Shown: positions 18,557 through 27,951 of the stretch, piece by piece
Layout of the letters: the number at the start of each line of letters is the position of its first letter
Numbering within the stretch: the stretch's first letter is position 1
NCBI GenBank assembly: GCA_016873115.1
Contig: VGYB01000004.1
Span: 40,582 to 104,581 of the forward strand
Length of the DNA stretch: 64,000 nt
Source of the DNA: Planctomycetota bacterium
GTDB taxonomy: Bacteria; Planctomycetota; Phycisphaerae; Phycisphaerales; SM1A02
Direction: 5' to 3'
Notes under the pieces: generated by a model
Database searches by the model: none
What the model was told of the DNA's origin: nothing
What the model saw: only the letters and a program-made list of their open reading frames with translations
Translations under genes and position numbers: made by a program

Positions 18557-18886
18557 TTACTTGATGTCCACCGCCACGATGATGTGGCTGGTGCGCTTCA
18601 TGATCGGGTGTGCGCGACCGCGGTCCTTCTGCTGGAACCGCTTGATGGTCGGCCCTTCGTCGACACGGCTCTCGACGACGACCAGACGCGCGATGTCGGC
18701 GCTGGCCTGCTCGGCGTTCGCGATGGCGCTCTTGAGCACGCCCTGCACGAAGTAGGCACCGCGACGCTTGGAGAACTGGAGCTCGGTCAGTGCATCGGCG
18801 ATACCGCGGCCACGGATCAGGTCAGCGACCAGACGGGCCTTGCGCGGCGCGATGCGACAGAACTTGTGTGATGCCTTGTATGCCAT
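18557..18886 (-). CDS. rplV: 50S ribosomal protein L22
   Basis: Lines the exit tunnel. ISPRKARLVADLIRG is present as RIAPRKARLVADLIRG; 109 aa. The hairpin part reads QKDRGRAHPIMKRTSHI, a conserved block. Confidence 0.96.
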   Translation of the reverse strand: MAYKASHKFCRIAPRKARLVADLIRGRGIADALTELQFSKRRGAYFVQGVLKSAIANAEQASADIARLVVVESRVDEGPTIKRFQQKDRGRAHPIMKRTSHIIVAVDIK

Positions 18887-18910
18887 GGTGGTGTCCTCGG
18901 CGGACCGCGA

Positions 18911-19201
18911 TCAGTCCTTGGTGCCTTCCTCGATGCCTTCCTTCTTGTTGGTGTGTCCCTTGAAGGTCTTCGTGAGCGAGAATTCGCCCAGCTTGTGGCC
19001 GACCATGTCCTCGGTGCAGTACACATCGATGAACTTGCGGCCGTTGTGGACCTGGAACGTGAACCCGACGAACTCGGGAACGATGGTGCAGGCGCGCGAC
19101 CAGGTCTTGATCGCGGTGCGCTTGGTGCCGCCCGAGGCCTTCTCCACCTTGCGGTAGAGCTTCTCATCGACGAACGGGCCCTTCTTCAGTGATCGTGACA
19201 T
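18911..19201 (-). CDS. rpsS: 30S ribosomal protein S19
   Basis: Head protein. [19 protein letters not shown] fixes the start, giving 96 aa; [14 protein letters not shown] and [16 protein letters not shown] are conserved. The tail is acidic rather than the usual basic one. Confidence 0.97.
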   Translation of the reverse strand: MSRSLKKGPFVDEKLYRKVEKASGGTKRTAIKTWSRACTIVPEFVGFTFQVHNGRKFIDVYCTEDMVGHKLGEFSLTKTFKGHTNKKEGIEEGTKD

Positions 19202-19220
19202 GGTTCGGGTGTCCTGTGGT

Positions 19221-20075
19221 TCAGAGCTTGAGCTGGCCGTAGCGGCGGCTGAAGCGACGGCGCAGGATGCGCTTGTCGCTGGACTTGCCATAGCGGCGGG
19301 TACGACCGCCCTTGGCCTGCGTGCCTGATGCGTTGGTCGGCTCCTGGCCGCCCTTCGAACGGCCTTCACCACCACCGTGCGGGTGCTGGTGGTGGCTCAT
19401 GGCCACGCCGCGGGTGCGCGGACGACGACCGAGCCAACGGGCGCGGCCGGCCTTGCCGAGGACGACATTGGCGTGGTCGGGGTTGCCGACGGCACCGATG
19501 GTCGCGCGGCACTCCAGGCTGACCTGGCGGATTTCGCCAGACGGCATGACGAGCGTGCCCCAGCGGCCTTCCTTGTTGGAGAGGCGGGCCGCCATGCCGG
19601 CGCTGCGCACGAGCTTGCCGCCGCGGCCGGGAATGATCTCGACATTGTGCACATCCATGCCGGCGGGAACATGGGCCAACGGCATGCAGTTGCCCGGGCG
19701 AGGATCGATGCCGCTCTTGCTGCTGGTGACGGTGTCACCGGCGGTCAGGCCCTTGGGAGCGAGGATGTAGCGACGCTCGCCGCAGGGATACTCGACCAGC
19801 GCGATGTGGCAGGAGCGGTTCGGGTCGTATTCGATCCCGATGACCTTGGCCACCACATCGAGCTTGTTGCGGGTCCAGTCGATGAGGCGGTAGCGGCGCT
19901 TGTGGCCGCCGCCCTGCTGGATGACGGTGAGCTTGCCCTGGCAGTTGCGGCCGCCGGTCTTGTGGAGCGGGCGGAGCAGGCTCTTCTCGGGGCGCTTCTT
20001 GGTGACTTCGGCGTGAATGTTCACGCTGGCGTTGCGCCGGCCGTTGGTGACACGCTTGTAGACGCGGATTGGCAT
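19221..20075 (-). CDS. rplB: 50S ribosomal protein L2
   Basis: Peptidyl-transferase-centre protein, 284 aa. [19 protein letters not shown] and the C-terminal [21 protein letters not shown], which carries the conserved histidine loop, are clear (usual [16 protein letters not shown] has become [16 protein letters not shown]). Confidence 0.97.
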   Translation of the reverse strand: MPIRVYKRVTNGRRNASVNIHAEVTKKRPEKSLLRPLHKTGGRNCQGKLTVIQQGGGHKRRYRLIDWTRNKLDVVAKVIGIEYDPNRSCHIALVEYPCGERRYILAPKGLTAGDTVTSSKSGIDPRPGNCMPLAHVPAGMDVHNVEIIPGRGGKLVRSAGMAARLSNKEGRWGTLVMPSGEIRQVSLECRATIGAVGNPDHANVVLGKAGRARWLGRRPRTRGVAMSHHQHPHGGGEGRSKGGQEPTNASGTQAKGGRTRRYGKSSDKRILRRRFSRRYGQLKL

Positions 20076-20092
20076 CGTTCAGGCTCCGTGGC

Positions 20093-20371
20093 TCAGAAGA
20101 GCTCGATCTTGTCTTCGGGGTGGATGCGCACGATCGCGCGCTTGGTGACCTTGGCGGGAACCAGGCCGAACTTGTAGGTGCGATCGCGGCCACGACGGTT
20201 CTGCGTCTGGACAGCCAGCACGCGGACCTTGTAGATGGCCTGGATCGCGTTCTTCACGTCGGTCTTGGTGGCGCGACGGTCGATCTCGAACACATACTGG
20301 TTCGCGGCCTCGTTGGACGCGGTCGCCTTCTCGCTCAGCAGCGGGCGACGGATGACGGTGGTGGCTTCCAT
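20093..20371 (-). CDS. rplW: 50S ribosomal protein L23
   Basis: Tunnel-exit protein that docks trigger factor. VIRRPLLSEKATA and NRRGRDRTYKFG identify it. I use the ATG that shares one base with the rplD stop (TGATG), with AAGGAG eight bases upstream; a GTG one codon earlier is the alternative. 92 aa. Confidence 0.95.
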   Translation of the reverse strand: MEATTVIRRPLLSEKATASNEAANQYVFEIDRRATKTDVKNAIQAIYKVRVLAVQTQNRRGRDRTYKFGLVPAKVTKRAIVRIHPEDKIELF

Positions 20372-21018
20372 CACATGGTCTCCTTGGCGAAGGCGCTCTC
20401 ATCGAGGAAGGACTGCAGCGAAGCCTTGTCGACCACGAGGTAGCGGTGGTTGAGCAGGCCGTACGCGCAGAGTTGGTCCACGCTGCAGCAGTCGACGCCG
20501 GCCAGGTTGCGGGCGGACTTGAGGGCGTTGTCGTTGCCGGCGGCGAGCGCGACCAGGCAGGTGCGATCGACGCCGACGGCGCGGATCAGCTTGGCGAAAT
20601 CAGCGGTCTTGGGTGCCTTGAACGACAGCGAGTCGATGCACTTGACTTCGTTGTCGACCAGCTTGGCCAGCAGCGCGTTGCGGTTGGCCAGGCGACGCAT
20701 CTTCTTGGGGAGCTCGGTGCGGAAGTCCTCGCGGGTGCGGGTCTTCGCGAAGGCGACACCACCGCCCTTGCGGTTGGGCACACGCGATGCACCGACGCGA
20801 GCGTTGCCGGTGCCCTTCTGCTTGTAGAGCTTTCGGGTCGAGCCTTCGACGGAACCGCGGCTCTTGGTTCGGGCCGAACCCTGCCGCTGGTTGCCGTGGG
20901 TCGTGACATAGGCCTGCTTGAGGAGCGCGACGCGGACCTCTCCGCCGAGCGTGGCGGGGTCGATCTTCAGCGAGTCGACCTGCTTGCCTTCCTTGTTGTA
21001 GATGGGAAGTTCGATCAT
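20371..21018 (-). CDS. rplD: 50S ribosomal protein L4
   Basis: Tunnel-constriction protein and, in E. coli, the translational and transcriptional repressor of the S10 operon. Start at MIELPIYNKEGKQVDS, which has GGAAAG in front; 215 aa. GSARTKSRGSVEGSTRKLYK and KGTGNARVG are the extended loop. The 179-base gap to rplC is the longest in this operon and contains a hairpin just before the ribosome-binding site. Confidence 0.97.
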   Translation of the reverse strand: MIELPIYNKEGKQVDSLKIDPATLGGEVRVALLKQAYVTTHGNQRQGSARTKSRGSVEGSTRKLYKQKGTGNARVGASRVPNRKGGGVAFAKTRTREDFRTELPKKMRRLANRNALLAKLVDNEVKCIDSLSFKAPKTADFAKLIRAVGVDRTCLVALAAGNDNALKSARNLAGVDCCSVDQLCAYGLLNHRYLVVDKASLQSFLDESAFAKETM

Positions 21019-21031
21019 GGTTCTTTCCTTC

Positions 21032-21047
21032 GGCGGGGTGACCCGCC
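21032..21047 (-). promoter_or_regulatory. Hairpin before the rplD ribosome-binding site
   Basis: A perfect 6-bp GC stem (21032-21037 with 21042-21047, 4-base loop) sits next to the GGAAAG site of rplD, in a 179-base spacer that has no gene. It could modulate L4 translation; no function is shown. Confidence 0.35.
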
Positions 21048-21197
21048 ATGCGCCTTGCCTGCCTTGCCCCAATCACGACCGAGGGCTCGGACCGGCTTGA
21101 CTCAGGTCCAACAGTCTTGTCGCGATCTCGCGGTTCCCGGTCCGCCTGCGCCCGTGGCCCGGGCGTCAGGTGAGCAAGGCCTGCGGGATCATCCAGG

Positions 21198-21881
21198 TCA
21201 CGTGCCGGCCTGGATGTGCGCCTTTCGCTTGTAGAGCCGGTTGCTGGCTCGGATGAACAGATAGCCGTTGCTGGCCCCGGGCACCGCGCCCTTGACCAGG
21301 ATGAGATTCTTGGCGGCGTCGATCGACACCACATCGAGGCAGCGGACGGTCACGCGCTCGTCGCCGAGGTGACCGGGCATCTTCTTGCCCTTCTTGATCT
21401 TCGCACCGTGGCCACGGTCAGTGCCGTGGCTGCCGATGGAGCCCGGCGAGCGGTGCTTGCGCTCGGTGCCGTGGCTGGCGCAGAGGCCCTTGAAGTTCCA
21501 CCGCACCATGGCACCGGTGAAGCCCTTGCCCTTGCTGGTGCCGATCACATCGACGAACTTGATGCCGTCGAGGCAGCTCGCATCGATGCGCTGGCCGAGT
21601 TCGAAGCCCTTGGCTTCGTCATCGCTGTCGCAACGGACTTCGCGGTGCACGCGCAGCGGATCGCTGCCGGCCTTGGCATCGTGGCCGATGACAGGCATGC
21701 TGGAGTTGCGGGCGGCCAGTTCCTCGAACCCGAATTGCACGGCGGCGTAGCCATCGGTCTCGCTGGTCTTGACCTGCGTCACGACGCAGGGACCGGCCTG
21801 GATCACGGTGACGGGGATGTTCTTCCCGTCGGCGGTGAAGTAGCGGGTCATTCCGATCTTCTTTCCGATGATGGCTGGCAT
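21198..21881 (-). CDS. rplC: 50S ribosomal protein L3
   Basis: Early-assembly protein reaching the peptidyl-transferase centre. MPAIIGKKIGMTRYF, VIGTSKGKGFTGAMVRWNF and the KKMPGHLGDERVTVR block are conserved. 227 aa, slightly longer than average. It lies 98 bases after rpsJ. Confidence 0.97.
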   Translation of the reverse strand: MPAIIGKKIGMTRYFTADGKNIPVTVIQAGPCVVTQVKTSETDGYAAVQFGFEELAARNSSMPVIGHDAKAGSDPLRVHREVRCDSDDEAKGFELGQRIDASCLDGIKFVDVIGTSKGKGFTGAMVRWNFKGLCASHGTERKHRSPGSIGSHGTDRGHGAKIKKGKKMPGHLGDERVTVRCLDVVSIDAAKNLILVKGAVPGASNGYLFIRASNRLYKRKAHIQAGT

Positions 21882-21979
21882 GGCTTGATGCTCGGTTCAG
21901 GGACTGGCCAGAGGTCGCTTGGACTTGGCCCTTGCAGGACACCCCGGCGAGCAGGTCGCCGGATGACAGGGTAGTTCGG

Positions 21980-22285
21980 TTACGCCTTGATCTTGACGAA
22001 GACTCCAGCGGGAACGACGAGGCGGTTCAGCGCATCGATGGTGCGCGCATTGGGTTCGGTGATGTCGATGATGCGCTTGTGGGTGCGGATCTCGAACTGC
22101 TCACGCGACTTCTTGTCGATGAACGGCGAGCGGTTGACGGTGTAGGTCTCGCGGCGCGTGGGAAGCGGAACGGGACCAGCGACGCGCGCGCCGCTGATCT
22201 TGGCCTGCTCGACAATCTCCTTGGCGCTCGCGTCGAGCACCTGGTGGTCGTAGGCTTCCATCCGGATTCGGATCCGTCCGTGCAT
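21980..22285 (-). CDS. rpsJ: 30S ribosomal protein S10
   Basis: Head protein, also NusE in antitermination. [18 protein letters not shown] fixes the start and gives 101 aa; [20 protein letters not shown] is conserved. First gene of the super-operon, with a leader of about 100 bases behind a sigma-70-like promoter. tuf, fusA, rpsG and rpsL do not precede it. Confidence 0.97.
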   Translation of the reverse strand: MHGRIRIRMEAYDHQVLDASAKEIVEQAKISGARVAGPVPLPTRRETYTVNRSPFIDKKSREQFEIRTHKRIIDITEPNARTIDALNRLVVPAGVFVKIKA

Positions 22286-22389
22286 AATCGTTCGTGCCTT
22301 GGACTTTGGGTTCGTACGATGGCTACCCTGCAGACTCGAGCACCTACCGGACGCTGCGGGGAAGTCCCGTCCGATTGGGGGAATCGGCA

Positions 22390-22417
22390 AGAGTAGCGAT
22401 CTCACGCAATCTGTCAA
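22390..22417 (-). promoter_or_regulatory. Promoter of the ribosomal super-operon
   Basis: A perfect TTGACA (-35, 22417 to 22412) is followed after 16 bases by TACTCT (-10, 22395 to 22390), about 105 bases before rpsJ. It is the best sigma-70 match in the window. Confidence 0.65.
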
Positions 22418-22423
22418 TGTGGG

Positions 22424-22451
22424 TTGAAGGTGAAAGCGAAGTGAATAGGAT
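22424..22451 (+). promoter_or_regulatory. Probable leaderless promoter of the 22458 gene
   Basis: TTGAAG (22424-22429), 16 bases, then TAGGAT (22446-22451). The hexamer ends 6 bases before the ATG, so transcription should begin at or next to the start codon. Confidence 0.55.
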
Positions 22452-22457
22452 GCTGCG

Positions 22458-24074
22458 ATGGCAAGCGCTTTCGTTATGAGGACATGCGAGATCGCAGGCG
22501 TTCTGGCGATCTGCGGCAGTGCTCTGGCGCAGAGCTCCTCGAAGGGAGCGACGCAAGGCGGCGCGCCTGCGAAGCCACCACCTGCATCCTCACGACAGAC
22601 GCCCGACAAGCCATCGGGCGATGCACAGAAGCCACTTCCATCCGGCAAAGGCAGCGCCAAACCCACCCCACCGGCGTCTGGTGATCCCATAACTCCAGAC
22701 CGAAGGCCACCTGGAGCTCCTGAGTCCGAGAACAAGACACCTGCAGCCAAGCCCGATGCCGTGCCAGCCACACTCGAGGCCAAGGCGACCGCCATCGAGT
22801 CGCTCGGCATGACCCTGCACCAGCCGAAGGGTGCCGTCTTTGCACCTGACATGCAGAGTGCGACCCCGGCCTTCGTGATGGACGACCAGCAGGATCCGCC
22901 GCGCTATCGGTGCCGACTGTCGATCCTCGTGCCGAGCGAACTCGATGCGACCTGCGAATCGCTCGTGACCGACCACCTGCTGGCGATGCAGGGCCGGGGG
23001 CAGAAGCCCACGATCCTCTCGAATGAGCTGCTCCCCTGCGGCGAGCGCGACGGGCGCCTCTTCTATGCCAGTGTGCCGCTGGACGAGTCAACGACCGCCA
23101 TCACCGGTTGGTACCTCGTGCAGATGGCACCGAGCCAATTTTTGGTGTGCAGCGTGGTCTCGAGTGCGCTCGACTTCCCAACCGTGCGCGCGACCTTGAA
23201 GGACTTCTTCACCAACTGGGACTTTGCCGATCGCGATGCCATCGCGGTGCGGCAGGTCGAACGATTGAAGGCCGGGTCGGAACTGCTCGAGCGCATCAAC
23301 CCTGATCGCCTGCGTGCGGCGGCATCCCCTGCACCGCGCTGGTTCCGCATCCATCGTCTTGATGCTGATGGGCGCCCTGCCGAGATCGGCTACATGACGC
23401 TCTCCTCTCGGCCCGGCCTTCGTGGCGAGGTCGACCCGAGCAGGGATCCCCAACGGTTTGCAGGCATCGATCGCGACGAGGGGCTGCTGACGGAGATCCA
23501 GTCGCGCACGGTGCTGAGCGTCAAGGATGGCGCATTCACCGACACCGCAGCACGCTTCTGGACTGCATGGGACCGCCAGAGCGAGAGCTGGTCTGCCATC
23601 GCAACGGACCGCCTCGGCAAGAAGGCTCGGAGCTTCGCCGAGACCGGGATTCGACCGCCGCCGACGGCCGCCCAGCCGGTGCCGGTGCTGCATGTGATGA
23701 CGACCAGCGCGCGCATTCCCGACGGCACCGAGCTCGAGTGGGAGCCGGACCCCAACTACTACCTGTCGCAGGGAGAACTCTGGCACCTCGGCCGGTTGCT
23801 GCCGCGCGATGGATCGTTCACGGGCGAGTTCGGCGTGGCGACCTATGACGGACGCTTGGCGCAACTGCCGATCCGCCAGGACCGCTGGACGCGTGACGGC
23901 ACGCGGTGGCTGCTCGAATCCCAGCCTGGCCGTGACAAGCCGGTCGAGCGGTCGTGGTTCGATGCCAATGGGTTGCTCGTGAAGCGCCTCGAGGCCGATG
24001 GCACCACGACCGAGCTCTCGACACAGGATGACATCAAGGCGCGGTGGAATGCTGCGGGACTCCCCATCCGATGA
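22458..24074 (+). CDS. Secreted protein of unknown function
   Basis: I do not recognise the family. The N-terminus has a signal peptide (hydrophobic [14 protein letters not shown]; cleavage probably after ALA). About 75 residues of Pro/Ala/Ser/Lys-rich linker follow, then a globular part of about 430 residues beginning near residue 105. That part has many Trp and charged residues and no catalytic motif I can name. The start may instead be the Met seven codons on (MRTCEIAG). The stop overlaps the start of the lipoprotein gene at 24071 (ATGA), so the two are co-translated and probably act together in the cell envelope. Confidence 0.8.
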   Translation: MASAFVMRTCEIAGVLAICGSALAQSSSKGATQGGAPAKPPPASSRQTPDKPSGDAQKPLPSGKGSAKPTPPASGDPITPDRRPPGAPESENKTPAAKPDAVPATLEAKATAIESLGMTLHQPKGAVFAPDMQSATPAFVMDDQQDPPRYRCRLSILVPSELDATCESLVTDHLLAMQGRGQKPTILSNELLPCGERDGRLFYASVPLDESTTAITGWYLVQMAPSQFLVCSVVSSALDFPTVRATLKDFFTNWDFADRDAIAVRQVERLKAGSELLERINPDRLRAAASPAPRWFRIHRLDADGRPAEIGYMTLSSRPGLRGEVDPSRDPQRFAGIDRDEGLLTEIQSRTVLSVKDGAFTDTAARFWTAWDRQSESWSAIATDRLGKKARSFAETGIRPPPTAAQPVPVLHVMTTSARIPDGTELEWEPDPNYYLSQGELWHLGRLLPRDGSFTGEFGVATYDGRLAQLPIRQDRWTRDGTRWLLESQPGRDKPVERSWFDANGLLVKRLEADGTTTELSTQDDIKARWNAAGLPIR

Positions 24075-24799
24075 CGGCCAGTGCACCACACCGACCGTGG
24101 GTCATGATGGCCGCGTGCTCCGTGGGCGCGTTCGCGCTCTTGGGGTGTACGCCCCCGAAGGCGAGTTACGCGTTCAGGGCGTCACCGCTCGACGCCAAGC
24201 ACGCCGTTGCCCTGACGGGTGACGAGATCATGGGACGCGGTCGGCCGCCCGAGCAGTGGGTCGAGGTGGCATCGGGACGAGCACTCACCGAGCGATTTCC
24301 CGAGGTCGGTGCCATGGAGGTCGATGGCATCGGCGACGAACTCAAGCGCTACATCCGTGATGAAGAGGGTCGCTGGTTCCTGGAATCCGTCGACGCCATC
24401 GGGGATCGTTCGCGCAGCGAGTTCTCGCCGGCGCTCGGCATGGCACCCGCACGCCTGGCGCCGGGCGAGATCGTCGCTGCCGAGGCGCAGATGCGGGTGA
24501 CCTACTTGAAGAGTGGCGAGTCCCGCACGCAAGGTCCATCGCGACGAACGATCGAACATGGCGGCGCAGTGCTCGCCGAACTGCCCACCGGACCGACTGT
24601 CGTGCAGGTGATCAAGGTCCGGTTCGAGTCCACCATGACCAGTGCGCAGGCCATCCATGTCTCGGAGTTCTATGTGCTCCCGGGGGTCGGCCCGGTGGCC
24701 GAGCGCACCAGCGACCTGGTCCGGGTGTTCGGGCTGCGCCTGCGCGAATCCAACCACGAGTTCGTACGGGACCTCCAAGGGACGGTCGTGCGCCCCTAA
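24071..24799 (+). CDS. Lipoprotein of unknown function
   Basis: Begins [10 protein letters not shown] and then has a hydrophobic segment ending in a lipobox, ALLGC, with the acylated cysteine at about residue 26, so it should be anchored in a membrane facing the periplasm. The rest (about 215 aa) shows no motif I can assign. The start overlaps the stop of the secreted-protein gene. A TAAGGT hexamer includes its own stop codon and could serve the next gene. Confidence 0.8.
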   Translation: MTASAPHRPWVMMAACSVGAFALLGCTPPKASYAFRASPLDAKHAVALTGDEIMGRGRPPEQWVEVASGRALTERFPEVGAMEVDGIGDELKRYIRDEEGRWFLESVDAIGDRSRSEFSPALGMAPARLAPGEIVAAEAQMRVTYLKSGESRTQGPSRRTIEHGGAVLAELPTGPTVVQVIKVRFESTMTSAQAIHVSEFYVLPGVGPVAERTSDLVRVFGLRLRESNHEFVRDLQGTVVRP

Positions 24800-24857
24800 G
24801 GTGCACTCGCCACGCTCTTCCCCGAAACCAAGGTCCCGGAGCGACGAAGACCACGCC

Positions 24858-25631
24858 ATGCGCCCAGCACCCCGAATCCTCATCGCCATCCCCGCCCACA
24901 ATGAGGCGGCACATCTCGACAGCGTGCTCAGCGCGGTCCGGGCGTACGGACTGGACATCCTGCTGGTGGATGACGGCAGCACCGACGACACGCCGCGGCT
25001 CATCGCGCAGCAACCCGTGCACTGCATCCGTCATCCCGTCAACCAGGGCTACGGGCAATCGTTGCGTGATGCGTTCGCCTTCGCGGCCGCGCACCGCTAC
25101 GACTGGATCATCACGATGGACTGCGATGAGCAGCACGAGCCGAGGTTCATCCCTGACTTCCTTCGCGCGATCGCCGACGACCATGCGGACATCGTGAGCG
25201 GCTCTCGCTACCTCCTGCCGGACGGCAACGCACCACCGCCTGACCGGCGGCGGATCAACCGGATCATCACGGCGGAACTGAACGCGGCCCTGCACTGGTC
25301 GCTCACCGACTCCTTCTGCGGCTTCAAGGCGCACCGCACCGAGGCGATGGCACGGCTGCAGTTCGATGTGACCGGCTACGACTTCCCGCTGCAGCTTTGG
25401 GTCCAGGCCGCCGCGCTGGGACTGCGCGTGAGCGAGCTCCCGGTCTCATGCGTGTATGTGGACCTGAACCGAACCTTCGGCAACGGACTCGACGATCCGT
25501 CGCACCGCCTGGCGACCTACCGAGCCACGATGGCACGCGAACTCGCACGGATGGATGAACTCCGACGGGTCGATGCGCTGACCCGGCCCAACCAGCCGGC
25601 CGTGCGCCCCGCCGTGCTTCGGCTTGCCTGA
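24858..25631 (+). CDS. Family 2 glycosyltransferase (polyprenol-phosphate type)
   Basis: A GT-A fold enzyme that uses a nucleotide sugar. ILIAIPAHNEAAHLDSVL is the first strand and helix, LLVDDGSTDDTP the nucleotide-binding aspartates, TMDCDEQHEP the metal-binding DxD-like site (usual form MDADGQHxP), and SGSRY and DSFCGFKAHR later family blocks. At 257 aa with no C-terminal transmembrane helices it resembles soluble dolichyl-phosphate mannosyltransferase-like enzymes. The acceptor cannot be told from the sequence. It is 58 bases downstream of the lipoprotein gene. Confidence 0.88.
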   Translation: MRPAPRILIAIPAHNEAAHLDSVLSAVRAYGLDILLVDDGSTDDTPRLIAQQPVHCIRHPVNQGYGQSLRDAFAFAAAHRYDWIITMDCDEQHEPRFIPDFLRAIADDHADIVSGSRYLLPDGNAPPPDRRRINRIITAELNAALHWSLTDSFCGFKAHRTEAMARLQFDVTGYDFPLQLWVQAAALGLRVSELPVSCVYVDLNRTFGNGLDDPSHRLATYRATMARELARMDELRRVDALTRPNQPAVRPAVLRLA

Positions 25632-25645
25632 CTGGCACGAGAGCG

Positions 25646-26962
25646 ATGGACCGCACGAGCCATCCGTCAGCTGACCAACCGGATCAAGGCGCCCGCGGAG
25701 GCGACGCTCGCGGGGCCGAGCCGGGACCGCTCGCGGGATGCCTGGATGAGAGCCGTCGTCAACTTGGGATCGCTGTCGGTGCGCATGGCTTCGGTCACTC
25801 GGCAGGCGCATGGCACATGGGGATCCTCGCCAAGCAAGCAGCCGTGCTCCGAGGTGCGCCGCCCGGACTGAGCGTGCACGCGATCGTGGACCACGACGCG
25901 AACGATGATGCAACGGCGGTGCGCGCCCCGATCATGCGGGGTGGGCTCGTCGATGGACTGCTGGTGCACTGGGGGCCATCGATCGCTGGCTCTGCAACGG
26001 CGTGGATGCCTGCCGTGAAGCAGCCGACCGGGCGGGAACAACGCGCTGGCGTCGAATGGGCGCTGCCGTGGATCGGCGACCGCCTCGAGGCGTGGTTCGA
26101 CGCGCTCGAGCAGCATGCTGATGCACCAAGCGTGGCCGTGCAGGCAGCGCTGGCGAACCAACGCGTGCTCGCATCGCTCGGCGCACGGCCGTGCGCGGTC
26201 ACGATCACCACCTCATCGCTGACGACCACCGCCGTGGGCCATGCTGTCGTCGACCTGATGCTCTCGGACCCGGCCGCGTGCGCAGCGGCCTTCAACGCAT
26301 CGCTCGCGCATGCACCGCGCGCCGCCACGCCTCTGGCCGAGCGCGGTGACCGGAGCGAGCTTCCCCTCTGGCTGAAGGGCAAGGGTGGACTGCGACAGCG
26401 CGCCACCGGGGCATCCGTGCGCGAAGCGCGCTCACGCGGTGAGCCGATTCTGCCGCGCGCCTTCGTGGCCAGCGGGCTGCTGCGGCTGCTGCTGTCGAGA
26501 TTCGTGCACGGAACCGGCGGGGCCACCTATGAACGGGCGGGCGATGCATGGTGGGCCGCGTGGATCGGGGTGCGCCCGGGCCCGTACTCAGTCGCCACGA
26601 CCACGGAACTGCTGCCGCTGCCCAGCCTGGGCGTGCCATCGGTCGACCTGTTCCGACGGGCGTGGACCAATCCGGAACTGCTCGACCCTTCTGGCCGTGC
26701 GCTCGGTGAGCGGCGCATGATGCTCGCGGCGATGCAGCGTGAACCCGCCGGATCGACCGCGAAGCGCGCGGCCTTCGGCGCCATGCGCGACTTCGTCGAG
26801 TCGCTCCGCTCACGCCATGCTTTGGAACTGGATGACCTGCGCCAACGCACGCCGGCCCGCGCCCACCGTCGAGCCATCGCGCTCACGGCAGACCGTACCT
26901 GGCCAGCACTGCTTCACGACGCCGGCACGGTGGCCGGCATGTTCAACGGATCGGGTCGGTAG
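25646..26962 (+). CDS. Unknown protein with LSRFVHGTGGATYE motif
   Basis: 438 aa, no signal peptide or membrane segment. The most distinctive part, AFVASGLLRLLLSRFVHGTGGATYE near residue 280, resembles from memory an HGIGGAKYD motif in planctomycete proteins of unknown function. FGHSAGAWHMGIL near residue 50 is a second conserved-looking block. I cannot assign an activity. It lies 14 bases after the glycosyltransferase gene, so they are probably one operon. Its last 49 bases overlap the 3' end of the convergent exonuclease gene. Confidence 0.75.
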   Translation: MDRTSHPSADQPDQGARGGDARGAEPGPLAGCLDESRRQLGIAVGAHGFGHSAGAWHMGILAKQAAVLRGAPPGLSVHAIVDHDANDDATAVRAPIMRGGLVDGLLVHWGPSIAGSATAWMPAVKQPTGREQRAGVEWALPWIGDRLEAWFDALEQHADAPSVAVQAALANQRVLASLGARPCAVTITTSSLTTTAVGHAVVDLMLSDPAACAAAFNASLAHAPRAATPLAERGDRSELPLWLKGKGGLRQRATGASVREARSRGEPILPRAFVASGLLRLLLSRFVHGTGGATYERAGDAWWAAWIGVRPGPYSVATTTELLPLPSLGVPSVDLFRRAWTNPELLDPSGRALGERRMMLAAMQREPAGSTAKRAAFGAMRDFVESLRSRHALELDDLRQRTPARAHRRAIALTADRTWPALLHDAGTVAGMFNGSGR

Positions 26963-27921
26963 ATCCGGGTGTCGAGCGACCAGACACGATCGGTGAAGTC
27001 GGCCATGCCGGCGCGCATCGAGCCACGGTCAGCCTGGCTGATGGCGACGAAGGTTTTCGCATCGAGGTTGTCCAACTGCGCCACGAAGATGGCCTCGGGC
27101 GTGCTCGGCAGCTTGGCTGCACCGTGCTCAGGCAGGCCGTGATGGCTCAGCACGATGTGGATGAGCACCCGGACCGCCTCGCGCGGCAGGTCGGCGCCGC
27201 CGCGTCGCACAACAGCTGCCTTCGTCTCGAGGACCACCGCACCTCGCACGATGTGCCCGACGAGGTTGCCATCGACGGTGTAGCTGAACCCACGCTCCCA
27301 ATCGAGCTCCCAGACCTTGCCCAGGTCATGGAGGAAGAGCCCCATCAGGACCAGGTCACGATTGAGCTCGGGGTACAGGGGCAGCATCCGATCGGCGAGT
27401 TCCAGCAGTTGCAGCGTGTGCTGCAGCAGACCGCCGATGAAGGCGTGATGCACACTGACTGCAGCCGGTGCACGGCAGAACCCCTCCATCAGCGCGGCAT
27501 CACCGAGATAGGCATCGGCAAGTGCGCGCATGCCGGGATGCTCGAGCGTACGCAACAACTCCTTCACGCGAGCGAACATGCCATCGATGCTGCGCGGCGT
27601 GCTCGGGAGCAGGTTCACCAGATCGGCGGCGTCGACCTCGACTGGTTCGACGGCCTCGAGGATGATCTGGATCGAGCCTTGGTAGGTTTCGCTGCGGCCA
27701 GTGACCCACGCAAAGCCGGTGCGCGAGACCTCGGGCAGCCGGGACTCTTCGAAGGTCCACAGGCGCGCCGGCACCTCGCCGGTGGCATCGCGCAGGATCG
27801 TCTTGAAGAAGGGCTTGCCCATGCGGGTGTTGCCCACCTGGGGGTTCTGGAGGCCGTAGACGCCTGCGATGGCAGCGCCAGGCTGGATGTCCTTGATCTT
27901 GACATGGGGGCGGTCGGGCAT
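26914..27921 (-). CDS. YhaM-like 3'-5' exonuclease (OB fold + HD domain)
   Basis: Residues 1-95 form an OB fold for single-stranded nucleic acid (VKIKDIQPGAAIAGVYGLQN). Residues about 150-290 form an HD hydrolase with HHAFIGGLLQHT, FLHDLGKVWEL and a late SHHG histidine pair, i.e. the metal ligands. This architecture and the 335-aa length match YhaM/CBF1 family 3'-5' exoribonucleases. It is followed by the NAD(P)HX dehydratase gene in the same direction upstream. A TAGCCT hexamer sits 27 bases before the ATG. The gene overlaps the tail of a gene on the other strand. Confidence 0.88.
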   Translation of the reverse strand: MPDRPHVKIKDIQPGAAIAGVYGLQNPQVGNTRMGKPFFKTILRDATGEVPARLWTFEESRLPEVSRTGFAWVTGRSETYQGSIQIILEAVEPVEVDAADLVNLLPSTPRSIDGMFARVKELLRTLEHPGMRALADAYLGDAALMEGFCRAPAAVSVHHAFIGGLLQHTLQLLELADRMLPLYPELNRDLVLMGLFLHDLGKVWELDWERGFSYTVDGNLVGHIVRGAVVLETKAAVVRRGGADLPREAVRVLIHIVLSHHGLPEHGAAKLPSTPEAIFVAQLDNLDAKTFVAISQADRGSMRAGMADFTDRVWSLDTRIYRPDPLNMPATVPAS

Positions 27922-27951
27922 GGTGGATCCTGGATGGGGAACCCGAGAAGG

